NCBI GenBank assembly: GCA_016932895.1
Contig: JAFGCA010000251.1
Location: forward strand, 1 to 9,906
Reading direction: 5' to 3'
DNA length: 9,906 nt
Source of the DNA: Sedimentisphaerales bacterium
GTDB taxonomy: Bacteria > Planctomycetota > Phycisphaerae > Sedimentisphaerales > SG8-4
In this document: one piece after another, positions 1-6,654 of the stretch
Numbering within the stretch: the first letter of the stretch is position 1
Layout: every line of letters begins with the position of its first letter
Position numbers and translations under genes: made by a program
Notes under the pieces: generated by a model
What the model was told of the DNA's origin: nothing
Databases searched by the model: none
Seen by the model: only the letters and a program-made list of their open reading frames with translations

Positions 1-1742
1 GCGGGCAGGAACTCGGTGCCGAGCTGGGCGAACATCGATACGCCCGCGACCATCAACGCGCCGGCCACCGCTACCGTGATCCAGCGACCCTTCATCGCCA
101 GGCGCAGGGCCGGCATGTGGAGTCGGTGGAACCACCGTACGAAGGGATTGTCGTGGACGTCACGCGGGACGCGCCGGGTCAGCATGGAGGCCAGCACCGG
201 CACCACCGTCAGAGACACCGCCAGCGAAGACAGCAGGGCGAAGCAGATGGTCAACGCCAGAGGCTTGAACATCTTGCCTTCCAGCGACTCCAGCGTAAAG
301 AGCGGCACGAAGACGATCACCATGATCAGGACGGCGAACATCACCGGCCGGGCCACTTCGCGCACGGCCCGCAGCGCGATGCCCGCGCGGCTCTCGTGGG
401 CTCGGGCCTCGGCGCCCATGTGGCGCGTGATGTTCTCGGCGACGATGATGGCGGCGTCGACGACCATGCCGATGGCGATCACCAGGCCGCCGAGGCTCAT
501 CAGGTTGGCCGTGACGTCTCGCCAGTCCATCAGCAGGAACGTGGCCGCCGCGGTCAGGGGCAGCGACAGGGCCACCGTCAACGCGCCGCGCAGGTCCCAC
601 AGCAGGATGAACAGGATCACGATGACGAAGATCCCGCCCTGAGCCAATGCCTGCGAGACGGTGCGGATGCACGCCTGAATCAAATCGGTGCGGTCGTAAA
701 ACGGCCGGATGCGGACGCCCGGCGGCAGCGACTTCTGGATCTCCGGGACCTCGGCCTTGACGCGATCCACGACCAGCTTGGAGTTTTCGCCTTTGAGCAT
801 GATGGCCATGCCGACGACGGTTTCGCCGAGCCCGTCGCGCGTGGCCGCTCCCGAACGCACCTGTGGAGCGATCTCCACGCGGGCCAGGTCCTTGATATAG
901 ACCGGCGTGCCCGCTGAGGCCTTGACGACCACGTCCTCGATGTCGGCAACGCCCTGGAGCAGGCCCTGCGAGACGACGTTGATTTGCTCGAAGTCCTTGA
1001 CGATGAAACCGGCGCCGGCGTTGCGATTGTTGGCCTGCACCGCTTCGACCACGTCCCGCAGGGACACGCCGAACTGCAACAGCAGCGTCGGATCGACGAT
1101 GACGTGGAACTGTCGCACGAGCCCGCCCATGCTGTTGACCTCATTGATGCCGGGGAGCCGGCGCAGTTGCGGGGCGATGAGCCACTCCTGAAGGGTGCGT
1201 AAGCCCATCAGGTCGACGTCGCTGCGGACCAGCGGCTCGCTGCATTCCGAGCAGGCGCCGGGCTCTTGCGACCACACGCCGGCGTGGTTGGCACAATAGT
1301 ACCCCGACTCGACGCTGTACTGGTAGATCTCACCGAGCCCGGTGGAGATCGGCCCCAATTCAGGCTCGATCCCCTCGGGCAGACTCGCATCGACCGTGGC
1401 CAGTCGCTCGAACACCACCTGACGGGCGAAATACGTGTCAACGTGGTCGGCGAAGATGACCACGACCTGGGACAGCCCGGACTGCGACAGCGATCGTACC
1501 AGGCGTACGTCAGGCAACCCGGACATCTCGGTTTCGATCGGAAACGTGATGAGACGCTCCACCTCGGCCGGACTCAGACCCTGTGCCTCCGTGAGAATCA
1601 TCACCTGAACGTTCGTCACGTCGGGAAAGGCGTCGATGGGCAGGCGGACCCAGGCCACGGCGCCCATGACCAGGACGATGGCTCCCGACAGCAGAACCAG
1701 GAGACGTTGGTGCAAGATAAACTGCAGGATTTTGTCAAACAT
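1..1742 (-). CDS. Heavy-metal efflux RND pump, CzcA/CusA family (3' end outside window)
   Basis: Inner-membrane proton-driven pump of a tripartite metal exporter. The frame is open from ATG at 1742 to the left edge, giving 580 residues, about the N-terminal half of a usual ~1040-residue protein. Seen: TM1 near residues 10-32; the family motif LPIDAFPDVT at 34-43; periplasmic porter domain; FYDR at 348-351; TM2 after about 360; and the TM4 motif at 423-437 (A-I-G-x3-D-A-A-x4-E-N, with D429 and E436). D429/E436 match the proton-relay Asp/Glu of E. coli CusA (D405/E412 as I recall). The extra Asp of CzcA two codons before that Gly is Ala423 here. Residues about 146-175 hold a Cys3His insertion absent from E. 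coli CusA (separate entry). AAGGAA lies 6 nt before the start. The gene follows the adaptor gene by 37 nt. The family is certain; the metal is not: the N-terminal half reads CzcA-like while TM4 reads like the monovalent Cu/Ag class. Confidence 0.95.
   Translation of the reverse strand, partial: MFDKILQFILHQRLLVLLSGAIVLVMGAVAWVRLPIDAFPDVTNVQVMILTEAQGLSPAEVERLITFPIETEMSGLPDVRLVRSLSQSGLSQVVVIFADHVDTYFARQVVFERLATVDASLPEGIEPELGPISTGLGEIYQYSVESGYYCANHAGVWSQEPGACSECSEPLVRSDVDLMGLRTLQEWLIAPQLRRLPGINEVNSMGGLVRQFHVIVDPTLLLQFGVSLRDVVEAVQANNRNAGAGFIVKDFEQINVVSQGLLQGVADIEDVVVKASAGTPVYIKDLARVEIAPQVRSGAATRDGLGETVVGMAIMLKGENSKLVVDRVKAEVPEIQKSLPPGVRIRPFYDRTDLIQACIRTVSQALAQGGIFVIVILFILLWDLRGALTVALSLPLTAAATFLLMDWRDVTANLMSLGGLVIAIGMVVDAAIIVAENITRHMGAEARAHESRAGIALRAVREVARPVMFAVLIMVIVFVPLFTLESLEGKMFKPLALTICFALLSSLAVSLTVVPVLASMLTRRVPRDVHDNPFVRWFHRLHMPALRLAMKGRWITVAVAGALMVAGVSMFAQLGTEFLP
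1218..1307 (-). other. Cys3His heavy-metal-binding-like insertion in the RND pump
   Basis: Domain-level feature inside the pump gene. Residues about 146-175 read Y-C150-x2-H153-x10-C164-x2-C167-x3-L-V. This is the same spacing as the small heavy-metal-binding domain (Y-x-C-P-M-H-P...P-G-x-C-P-x-C-G-M-x-L) found at the N-termini of copper ATPases and CusB-type adaptors. Val156, Pro161-Gly162 and Leu171-Val172 also fit that pattern. The Met residues of the classical motif are replaced (A-N-H and C-S-E). It lies in the periplasmic porter region between the conserved GLGEIYQY and DLMGLRTLQEW segments, so it is an extra loop of about 27 residues. A periplasmic metal-capture role is inference. Confidence 0.7.
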
Positions 1743-1748
1743 GTCGGA

Positions 1749-1754
1749 TTCCTT
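1749..1754 (-). promoter_or_regulatory. Ribosome binding site of the RND pump gene
   Basis: On the minus strand AAGGAA ends 6 nt before the ATG at 1742. It supports this start, which also gives the standard MFDKIL-type N-terminus of the family. Confidence 0.6.
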
Positions 1755-1779
1755 GCGTCGTTGCATGACGCGGGGACGC

Positions 1780-3165
1780 TCAATGAGCGCACCCGGCGCC
1801 CATCTTCTCCTTGAGCACTTCGCTCTTGAACATGAACGCGCCCCGGGTGGCGACGATGTCTCCCTCGTTCAGGCCGGCGAGCACTTCCACGTCGCCGTTG
1901 CCGGTGGAGCCGACCGTCACGTCGCGTCGCAGCCAGAATTCCTCCTCAAGCTTCACAAATACGAAACGCGTTCCCTCGTCCGAGAGCAGGGCGGTTTCAG
2001 GGAGGTGGACGACCGGTTCGCCCCGGCGGCCCCCCAGGAGGACCGTGACGAACATGCCGGTTTTCAGCTTGCCCTGCGGATTCGGAACGGTCAGGCGCAC
2101 GCGCAGCGTACGCGTGTCACGATCCAGCCGGGGCTCAACCATGTCGACGCTGCCCTTGAAGGTTTCTCCGGGGAAGGCCTTGGCGTGCACTTCGGCTTCG
2201 ACTGGGCTGCCCGACGCCAGTTGCTCGTGGAGGGCGGCGATGTCCGATTCATAGACGTGGCACCAGACCCAGACGCGCGTCAGGTCGGCGATGCGAAAGA
2301 GTGCATCGGTCGGATCGACGAGTTGGCCGCGGACCACGTTCTGCTCGATGATCGTCCCGCCGACCGGGGCCGTCAGAACCAGTCGTCCGAATTCTCCGGG
2401 CGCGTCGGCCTCGGCGAAAGCCTCGATCTGCGCGTCGCTCAGGCCGAAGAGCTCAAGTCGTTTGCGTGTTGCGGACACCGTTGCCTCGGCGGCGGCAAGC
2501 TGCTGTCGGGCGACCAGGAAGTCCGCCTCGCTGCTGATCTTCTGCTCGAACAGGCGTGCTTCCCGCTCATGGGTCTGCCGCGTCAGGTCACGTTTGGCTC
2601 GTGCTTCGAGGAAATCGGCTTGGGCCCGGCCCACCTCGGCCGACTGCACGACCGCCAAAACGTCCGAGACCTGTACGCGGTCGCCGAGGATGTGGCGGAT
2701 TTCCTGGATGCGGCCGCTGCCGGCCGAGGAGATTTCCACGACCCCGGTCAGGTCCAGCTCGACCTCGCCGGTGAGCCGCAGCCGGTCGTCAATGCGATAT
2801 TCGGTGGCCACGCGCTGCGCTTCCACCAGCCCCTTCGCCAGGAGAGGATTCATCTTGACCACACCGACTTCGTAGCGACATTCATCGCATTCGATAATCG
2901 CAGTGTCGTGCTCGCACTCGATCTGCCGGAGTTCCTCCAGCGTGACGTGCTCGCCGAGTGGCTCGTCGTCGTGATCGTGTTCGTCGTGGGCACCGGCCGG
3001 CTCGGCGTCTCCGTCGCACTCGCATTCCTCGTGTTCGGGCGTGTGCTCCTGGGCGCCGGCTGCCGGCGAGCGCGATTTCGTCCCAGTCGTCACTGCGACC
3101 AGCGCAGCCGAGAGGCCGAGGAATACGGCCAGTGATGTAACTGCCTGTAGAATCTTACCGCTCAT
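1780..3165 (-). CDS. Periplasmic adaptor (membrane fusion protein) of a metal efflux system, CzcB/CusB-like
   Basis: Links the RND pump to the outer-membrane channel. The protein has 461 residues. One N-terminal hydrophobic segment (about 6-26) serves as membrane anchor or signal. Residues 40-73 are an Asp/Glu/His-rich stretch with C48 and C50. A second cluster has C84-x-H86 and C93-x2-C96 in the context E-C-D-E-C-R-Y-E-V-G. The lipoyl/barrel-sandwich halves lie at about 143-175 and 260-300 and flank an alpha-helical hairpin at about 178-240; beta-barrel and membrane-proximal parts follow. The last residues are G-C-A-H, another possible metal ligand pair. Start chosen at ATG 3165 because AAAGGAGGA lies 5 nt upstream; the frame stays open further upstream, inside the preceding gene. 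It overlaps the outer-membrane gene's 3' end by 11 nt, so translation is probably coupled. Family call firm; metal specificity unknown. Confidence 0.93.
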   Translation of the reverse strand: MSGKILQAVTSLAVFLGLSAALVAVTTGTKSRSPAAGAQEHTPEHEECECDGDAEPAGAHDEHDHDDEPLGEHVTLEELRQIECEHDTAIIECDECRYEVGVVKMNPLLAKGLVEAQRVATEYRIDDRLRLTGEVELDLTGVVEISSAGSGRIQEIRHILGDRVQVSDVLAVVQSAEVGRAQADFLEARAKRDLTRQTHEREARLFEQKISSEADFLVARQQLAAAEATVSATRKRLELFGLSDAQIEAFAEADAPGEFGRLVLTAPVGGTIIEQNVVRGQLVDPTDALFRIADLTRVWVWCHVYESDIAALHEQLASGSPVEAEVHAKAFPGETFKGSVDMVEPRLDRDTRTLRVRLTVPNPQGKLKTGMFVTVLLGGRRGEPVVHLPETALLSDEGTRFVFVKLEEEFWLRRDVTVGSTGNGDVEVLAGLNEGDIVATRGAFMFKSEVLKEKMGAGCAH

Positions 3166-4579
3166 GGGAATCCTCCTTTGTCGTTTGCGCGGGGATCGGG
3201 CCGGCCGATCCGGACGGCTCCAGCATATCCAAACTGCGACCGATGAGCCGCTCCACATCGGCGCGTGCTTTATGATAGGCCTCTGCGGAATCGATGAGCT
3301 GGGTCTTCGTCTCAAAGAGCGTTCGCTGCGCGTCCAGGACGTAGAGGTAGTCGAACTTGCCCTGCTCATACCCCCGGCGCGCCGCGTCGAAGGCCTGCTG
3401 CGCTGTGGGCAGCACGTCGCTTCGCAAGATACTGGTTTCGTCATGCGCGGCTGCGAGAGTATTGACGGCCGCCGACAACGTCGCCTGCATTCTGACCTTG
3501 ACAGCCTCAGATCGTTGTCGCGTCCGGGCGAGGTTCGCCGTCGCTTCCGCAATGCCTCCCTGGTTCCGGTCGAAGATAGGAATCGGGATCGACAATCCGA
3601 AGATCAGGGCCTCGTCGTCGGTTTCTTCAAACCGTTGGACGCCGCCGGAAACGGTGACATCGGGGCTCGCCCGCGCCTTCTCCAGCCGCAGAGCGGCCCG
3701 TCGTTTGCGCTCTTCCGTCTCCCAGCGGCCCAGGTCCGGATTCTCCCGGAGCCTCTCGGCCGCCCGGTCGAACGGTGGCGGTGGGGACAACTGATATAGA
3801 TCGCCCGTGACTTTCTCGAACGTTGGTGTGTGACCGCCCCACGCGGCCGCCAGGCGATGCCGCGCCGTCGCCAGTTTCGTCCTTGCCTTGCGCGCCTCAA
3901 TCCGGCTCCTCGACAGGGCCACATTCGCGCGCAGATCATCGACCGGCGAGTCTTTGCCCGCCTCCACTCGTTGTGCCACCGCCGCCTCGGCATCGTTCGA
4001 CAGGTCGCGCATCTGTTGCGTCAAAGCGAGCCGCTCCTGCGCCGCCAGCACTGCGACGAATGCCCCGGCGACCTCGCGCAAGGTATCCAGCCGTGCGGAT
4101 TCGTAATCCCACTGCACCAACTCGCGATTCACAGCGGCCACCGCCTCGCGTTTATCGCGTTTCCCGCCGACTTCGATGAGTTGGCCGAGCTGAATCGAGG
4201 TCTCGGCCGCGTCGAAGCCGCTGCGGGTGTCGCTGCCTCCGAATTCCGACATCTCAATCGCCATCTCAGGATTGGGCCGGAGCCCGGCCTGCAACACCCG
4301 CGACTCGGCCGCCCGCATTTCGTACGGGAAGGTTTTCAGGTCCGGATTGTGCATCAGCGCCAGCGCCGCTGCGGCGCGCAAGGTCAGGACGCCTTGCGGC
4401 TCCGTTGCCGGCGTAGGGCTCGGAGCGGCCGACCCCGGCCTCGGCGAGGGAGCGTCGCTTGCGGAAGCGGAAGGTACACTCCCGGGGTCCAGCCGCTCCG
4501 GCCTAACGTCGGTACTGCGGCAGCCGACGCCAAACAGCAGCGCCGACAGGAAAAACCATCGAAATACATCGCGATACAT
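3155..4579 (-). CDS. TolC-family outer membrane efflux protein, CzcC/CusC-like, probable lipoprotein
   Basis: Outer-membrane channel of the metal exporter. The 474 residues are typical for the family. The N-terminus has R3/R7, a hydrophobic core at 8-18 and Cys20. The lipobox (G-V-G-C) is imperfect at -3, so lipidation is probable rather than certain. A Pro/Ser/Ala-rich linker follows (about 25-60). Then come two outer-membrane-efflux repeats, the first starting near TLRAAAALALMHNPDLK and the second near AAERLRENPDL. Each has long amphipathic helices, and the second ends in a typical F-D-A-A-R-R-G-Y-E-Q-G-K motif. Start: I chose ATG 4579, with GGGAG 8 nt upstream. A GTG six codons earlier (4597) is an alternative; its AGGAGG lies inside a predicted hairpin. 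The gene sits 114 nt after the His-rich gene and overlaps the adaptor gene by 11 nt, so all belong to one transcription unit. Confidence 0.92.
   Translation of the reverse strand: MYRDVFRWFFLSALLFGVGCRSTDVRPERLDPGSVPSASASDAPSPRPGSAAPSPTPATEPQGVLTLRAAAALALMHNPDLKTFPYEMRAAESRVLQAGLRPNPEMAIEMSEFGGSDTRSGFDAAETSIQLGQLIEVGGKRDKREAVAAVNRELVQWDYESARLDTLREVAGAFVAVLAAQERLALTQQMRDLSNDAEAAVAQRVEAGKDSPVDDLRANVALSRSRIEARKARTKLATARHRLAAAWGGHTPTFEKVTGDLYQLSPPPPFDRAAERLRENPDLGRWETEERKRRAALRLEKARASPDVTVSGGVQRFEETDDEALIFGLSIPIPIFDRNQGGIAEATANLARTRQRSEAVKVRMQATLSAAVNTLAAAHDETSILRSDVLPTAQQAFDAARRGYEQGKFDYLYVLDAQRTLFETKTQLIDSAEAYHKARADVERLIGRSLDMLEPSGSAGPIPAQTTKEDSHER
3171..3179 (-). promoter_or_regulatory. Strong ribosome binding site deciding the adaptor start
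   Basis: The minus strand reads AAAGGAGGA, then TTCCC, then ATG (3165). This is a near-perfect anti-SD match at 5 nt spacing, within the last codons of the outer-membrane gene. It rules against starts further upstream in the same open frame. Confidence 0.85.
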
Positions 4580-4587
4580 GGTGATAT

Positions 4588-4592
4588 CTCCC
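4588..4592 (-). promoter_or_regulatory. Candidate ribosome binding site for the outer-membrane gene
   Basis: The minus strand reads GGGAG, then 8 nt, then ATG 4579. A stronger AGGAGG upstream (near 4611-4616) would serve a GTG at 4597 at 11 nt spacing, but it sits in an inverted repeat. Confidence 0.5.
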
Positions 4593-4602
4593 AACACGAA
4601 CG

Positions 4603-4624
4603 GACAATCCCTCCTGGAATTGTC
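4603..4624 (-). repeat. Inverted repeat around an AGGAGG Shine-Dalgarno sequence
   Basis: The minus strand reads GACAATTCC-AGGA-GGGATTGTC. The two 9-nt arms pair fully (one U-G in RNA) around a four-base loop. The AGGAGG element spans loop and stem, and a GTG codon lies 5 nt beyond the stem. It could be an RNA hairpin controlling translation of the outer-membrane gene, or a palindromic operator. The structure is seen; the role is inference. Confidence 0.5.
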
Positions 4625-4693
4625 AAATGTTGGCTGCGGTGGACGGACCGGGTATGCACTGGGCAGGCCCGCCCGATCGTACGTGGCGGGAGA

Positions 4694-5137
4694 TCACACT
4701 AACAGAACGACCGTGCGCAAAGGCAGGAAGTAGGCGGCCAAAAGGGCGAGTGACTCCGGGTCCACCACGCGCGAGGTGTCCGCGGCGGCGTAGCCGGACG
4801 GTACAATGCAATCGACGGGCACAAAAACGCCCGTCGGCGAATGCGAGGGTTTGAAGGGATGCTCCAGGGCGCCCGCACAGACCGGGATGTCGGTACAGGG
4901 CATACACGGTGTGTCCGCCGCATGCGAATGGTCCCCCGTGTCGATCGGGGAATGGTCCGCATCGTCAGCGTGAGGGTCATGGTCGCAATGGTGGTGGCCC
5001 GCCGCCTCGAGGGCAACGTGCCCGTCAGCGCCGACACAGACCACCACGGCCTGGGACATGTTCAATGCCACCAGCACCGAGAGCAATCCCGCCATCAGCG
5101 GATGCCAACCGTATTTTTTCGGCGATTTCCGATCCAT
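4694..5137 (-). CDS. Small secreted His/Cys-rich protein, first gene of the metal efflux operon
   Basis: The 147-residue protein has a basic N-terminus (K/R at 3-8) and a hydrophobic segment at about 15-33, so it is exported or membrane-anchored. Right after it comes C34-V-G-A-D-G-H40-V-A-L-E, then a stretch rich in His and Asp (His 48, 49, 50, 53, 56, 62, 70, 72), and then C78-M-P-C81-T-D-I-P-V-C87. There are 12 His and 6 Cys in total. I recall similar small proteins, with the C-x-G-x-D-G-H-V and C-x-x-C-x-D-I-P motifs, upstream of CzcCBA-type operons, but I know no assigned function. Metal binding in the periplasm is inferred from composition and context. Start: ATG 5137 gives a clean signal sequence; its Shine-Dalgarno is weak, and a TTG at 5200 in the same frame is less likely. 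It precedes the outer-membrane gene by 114 nt on the same strand. Confidence 0.8.
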   Translation of the reverse strand: MDRKSPKKYGWHPLMAGLLSVLVALNMSQAVVVCVGADGHVALEAAGHHHCDHDPHADDADHSPIDTGDHSHAADTPCMPCTDIPVCAGALEHPFKPSHSPTGVFVPVDCIVPSGYAAADTSRVVDPESLALLAAYFLPLRTVVLLV

Positions 5138-5211
5138 TCGTAAACGTCCGATACAACTCGGCCAGGGCTTATTTGCATGCCGAAAGCGCGTTTCTGCCAA
5201 GTGCGCCTCTT

Positions 5212-5241
5212 ATTCTACGCCTTCCAGTCCCATTCGTTCAA
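5212..5241 (-). promoter_or_regulatory. Candidate sigma70-type promoter of the efflux operon
   Basis: On the minus strand TTGAAC (5236-5241) and TAGAAT (5212-5217) are separated by 18 nt. The -10 matches the consensus at 5 of 6 positions and the -35 at 4 of 6. It lies about 75 nt upstream of the ATG at 5137, in the gap after the zinc-ribbon gene. No clear regulator palindrome was seen around it. Confidence 0.45.
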
Positions 5242-5363
5242 TCCTAATCCGATCCTGGCCGGCACTGCGGAAGGACGAAAAGGGCCTCCTCTTCGTTGTT
5301 TAAATCACCGATCGGATGCCGGTATATTCTCGGAAACGCGTCGTCAGGTGTCTCGGGCGGTGT

Positions 5364-6407
5364 TTATGCGTCCCAGTCCAGGCGCTGCTCATTTTTCCAG
5401 TAGAACCGGCCCAGCAGGTGGGCGAGGACCAGCAGGCTGTAGAAGGCGAGAAACAGGGATACGTATCCGAGCATCCAGTTTCGAAACAGCAGGACGCCGG
5501 CGGTGGGGATGAGGACGCAGAACAGATAGCAGAACGGTAGCAGGAAGCAGTACCTCAAGTGCGTTTTGAGTATCGACCGCAGGAGAAGAATCGGGTTGAG
5601 CCCCGCGAAGGAATCGAACATCACTACCGCCAGCAGCGCCATCGGAAAGACAAAGCCGCCCGCGGCGTACAAGACCTGGAAGGGCGGATCGGTGCGGTGC
5701 GTGCGGGCCAGATAGACCAGCGCCGGGGCCATCACGAACAGAGCGCAGATCAAAACGCGAAAGGCCTGCCCCAGGATCTCGCCCAGTCCCGGGGTCGCGG
5801 CGATCGTGTCGGCCGCCCGGATGCCGCCGGCGGCGCTGTCCCGGATGCACTCGCAGGCGTACCAGTGGACGTAGAGCAGAAACAGGAGCATGCCCAGCCA
5901 GTGGAGCATGATGAAAAGGACCCAAAGGATTAGTGCGGGCCCGAAGACGCCGCTGAAGACGCGGAAGAAGCGCAGCATCACCCGCAGCAGGAAGGGGACG
6001 CCGGCGCAGATGAACAGCAGGCTCAGCCCCGCCTTATTCATCGGATAGAAGAAGATATCGATGATCCAGGGCAGCTTGCGCTGGGCGGGGGGGGCGTCCT
6101 CGCCGGGGAGCCGGCCGCCCTGCATGGCCCGCAGACGGTCCAGGACGGCTTGCGGATCCTCGTCCGGTTGCAGCGGTGGGCGCTCCGCCGCCGGCGCCGG
6201 GGAGACATCCAGCAGCGTCACGTCATGCAAAGGCGAGGTCTGGTCTGGCTCGGCTACCGGAGCGGCGGGGGGCTCTGCAGAAGTCCTGTCGTCCTGCCGG
6301 TCCGGGACCGCCACGACATGCTTGCACTTTGGGCATCTCCCCCTTTTCCCCGCCCGTGCTGCCGGGACCGACAGCCTGCAACCACAGTTGTCACACTCAA
6401 ACGTCAT
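5364..6407 (-). CDS. Zinc-ribbon domain fused to a multi-spanning membrane protein, function unknown
   Basis: The protein has 347 residues. Residues 1-33 form a zinc ribbon of the MJ0042 type: C5-x2-C8 and C25-x2-C28 with P15, G20 and G23 between them. A Pro/Ala/Asp-rich cytoplasmic-looking linker follows (about 35-110). Then come about six hydrophobic segments (near 125-148, 155-182, 214-234, 246-266, 284-303 and 312-333). Such ribbon-plus-TM proteins are common in planctomycetes and mostly uncharacterised. The membrane part may belong to a DUF4013-like group, but I cannot confirm that. The start is ATG 6407; no good Shine-Dalgarno sits close by (AAGGGAAG is about 16 nt away). It is followed by 226 nt before the efflux operon on the same strand, and I see no terminator between them. 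It probably has its own role, unrelated to metal export. Confidence 0.8.
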   Translation of the reverse strand: MTFECDNCGCRLSVPAARAGKRGRCPKCKHVVAVPDRQDDRTSAEPPAAPVAEPDQTSPLHDVTLLDVSPAPAAERPPLQPDEDPQAVLDRLRAMQGGRLPGEDAPPAQRKLPWIIDIFFYPMNKAGLSLLFICAGVPFLLRVMLRFFRVFSGVFGPALILWVLFIMLHWLGMLLFLLYVHWYACECIRDSAAGGIRAADTIAATPGLGEILGQAFRVLICALFVMAPALVYLARTHRTDPPFQVLYAAGGFVFPMALLAVVMFDSFAGLNPILLLRSILKTHLRYCFLLPFCYLFCVLIPTAGVLLFRNWMLGYVSLFLAFYSLLVLAHLLGRFYWKNEQRLDWDA

Positions 6408-6654
6408 GGGATGTCGATTGTTCTTCCCTTCGTAGAGGTCGGGTGGGATCTGTCACCCGTGCCTTACGGATAATCACAAGACGGTCAACTCGGCTTCATG
6501 TTAATTCATTTGGCCCGGCGAGGGTATAGGAAACAGCCGGCACTCCGTTTTCGTTTGGCGCGGCGGCCGTCCGGCGTCTCGTTGCCAGCGATGCCGCGAC
6601 GTGGTAATGTATGTTGCGTCAATCTGGGTCTTCTTGCGTGGAAAGGGTAGGGCA
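6408..6654. other. Divergent intergenic region
   Basis: This lies between the 5' ends of the minus-strand zinc-ribbon gene and the plus-strand peptidase gene, so it should hold both promoters. I found no convincing -35/-10 pair on either strand. The best plus-strand candidate is TTAATT and TATAGG 18 nt apart, ending near 6530, which is weak. In-frame codons from 6601 to about 6711 lack the third-position G/C bias of the peptidase gene, so part of the stretch after 6601 is probably not coding. Confidence 0.4.

Noticed and set aside
1636..3135. 499-codon open frame on the plus strand
   Set aside because: Antisense shadow of the adaptor and pump genes; no recognisable domain or signal.
4621..4626. 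TTGACA on the minus strand before the channel gene
   Set aside because: No -10 at 17-19 nt spacing; the bases are part of the inverted repeat.
5308..5315. Palindrome CCGATCGG between zinc-ribbon gene and efflux operon
   Set aside because: Eight bases without loop or T-run; neither a terminator nor a supported operator.
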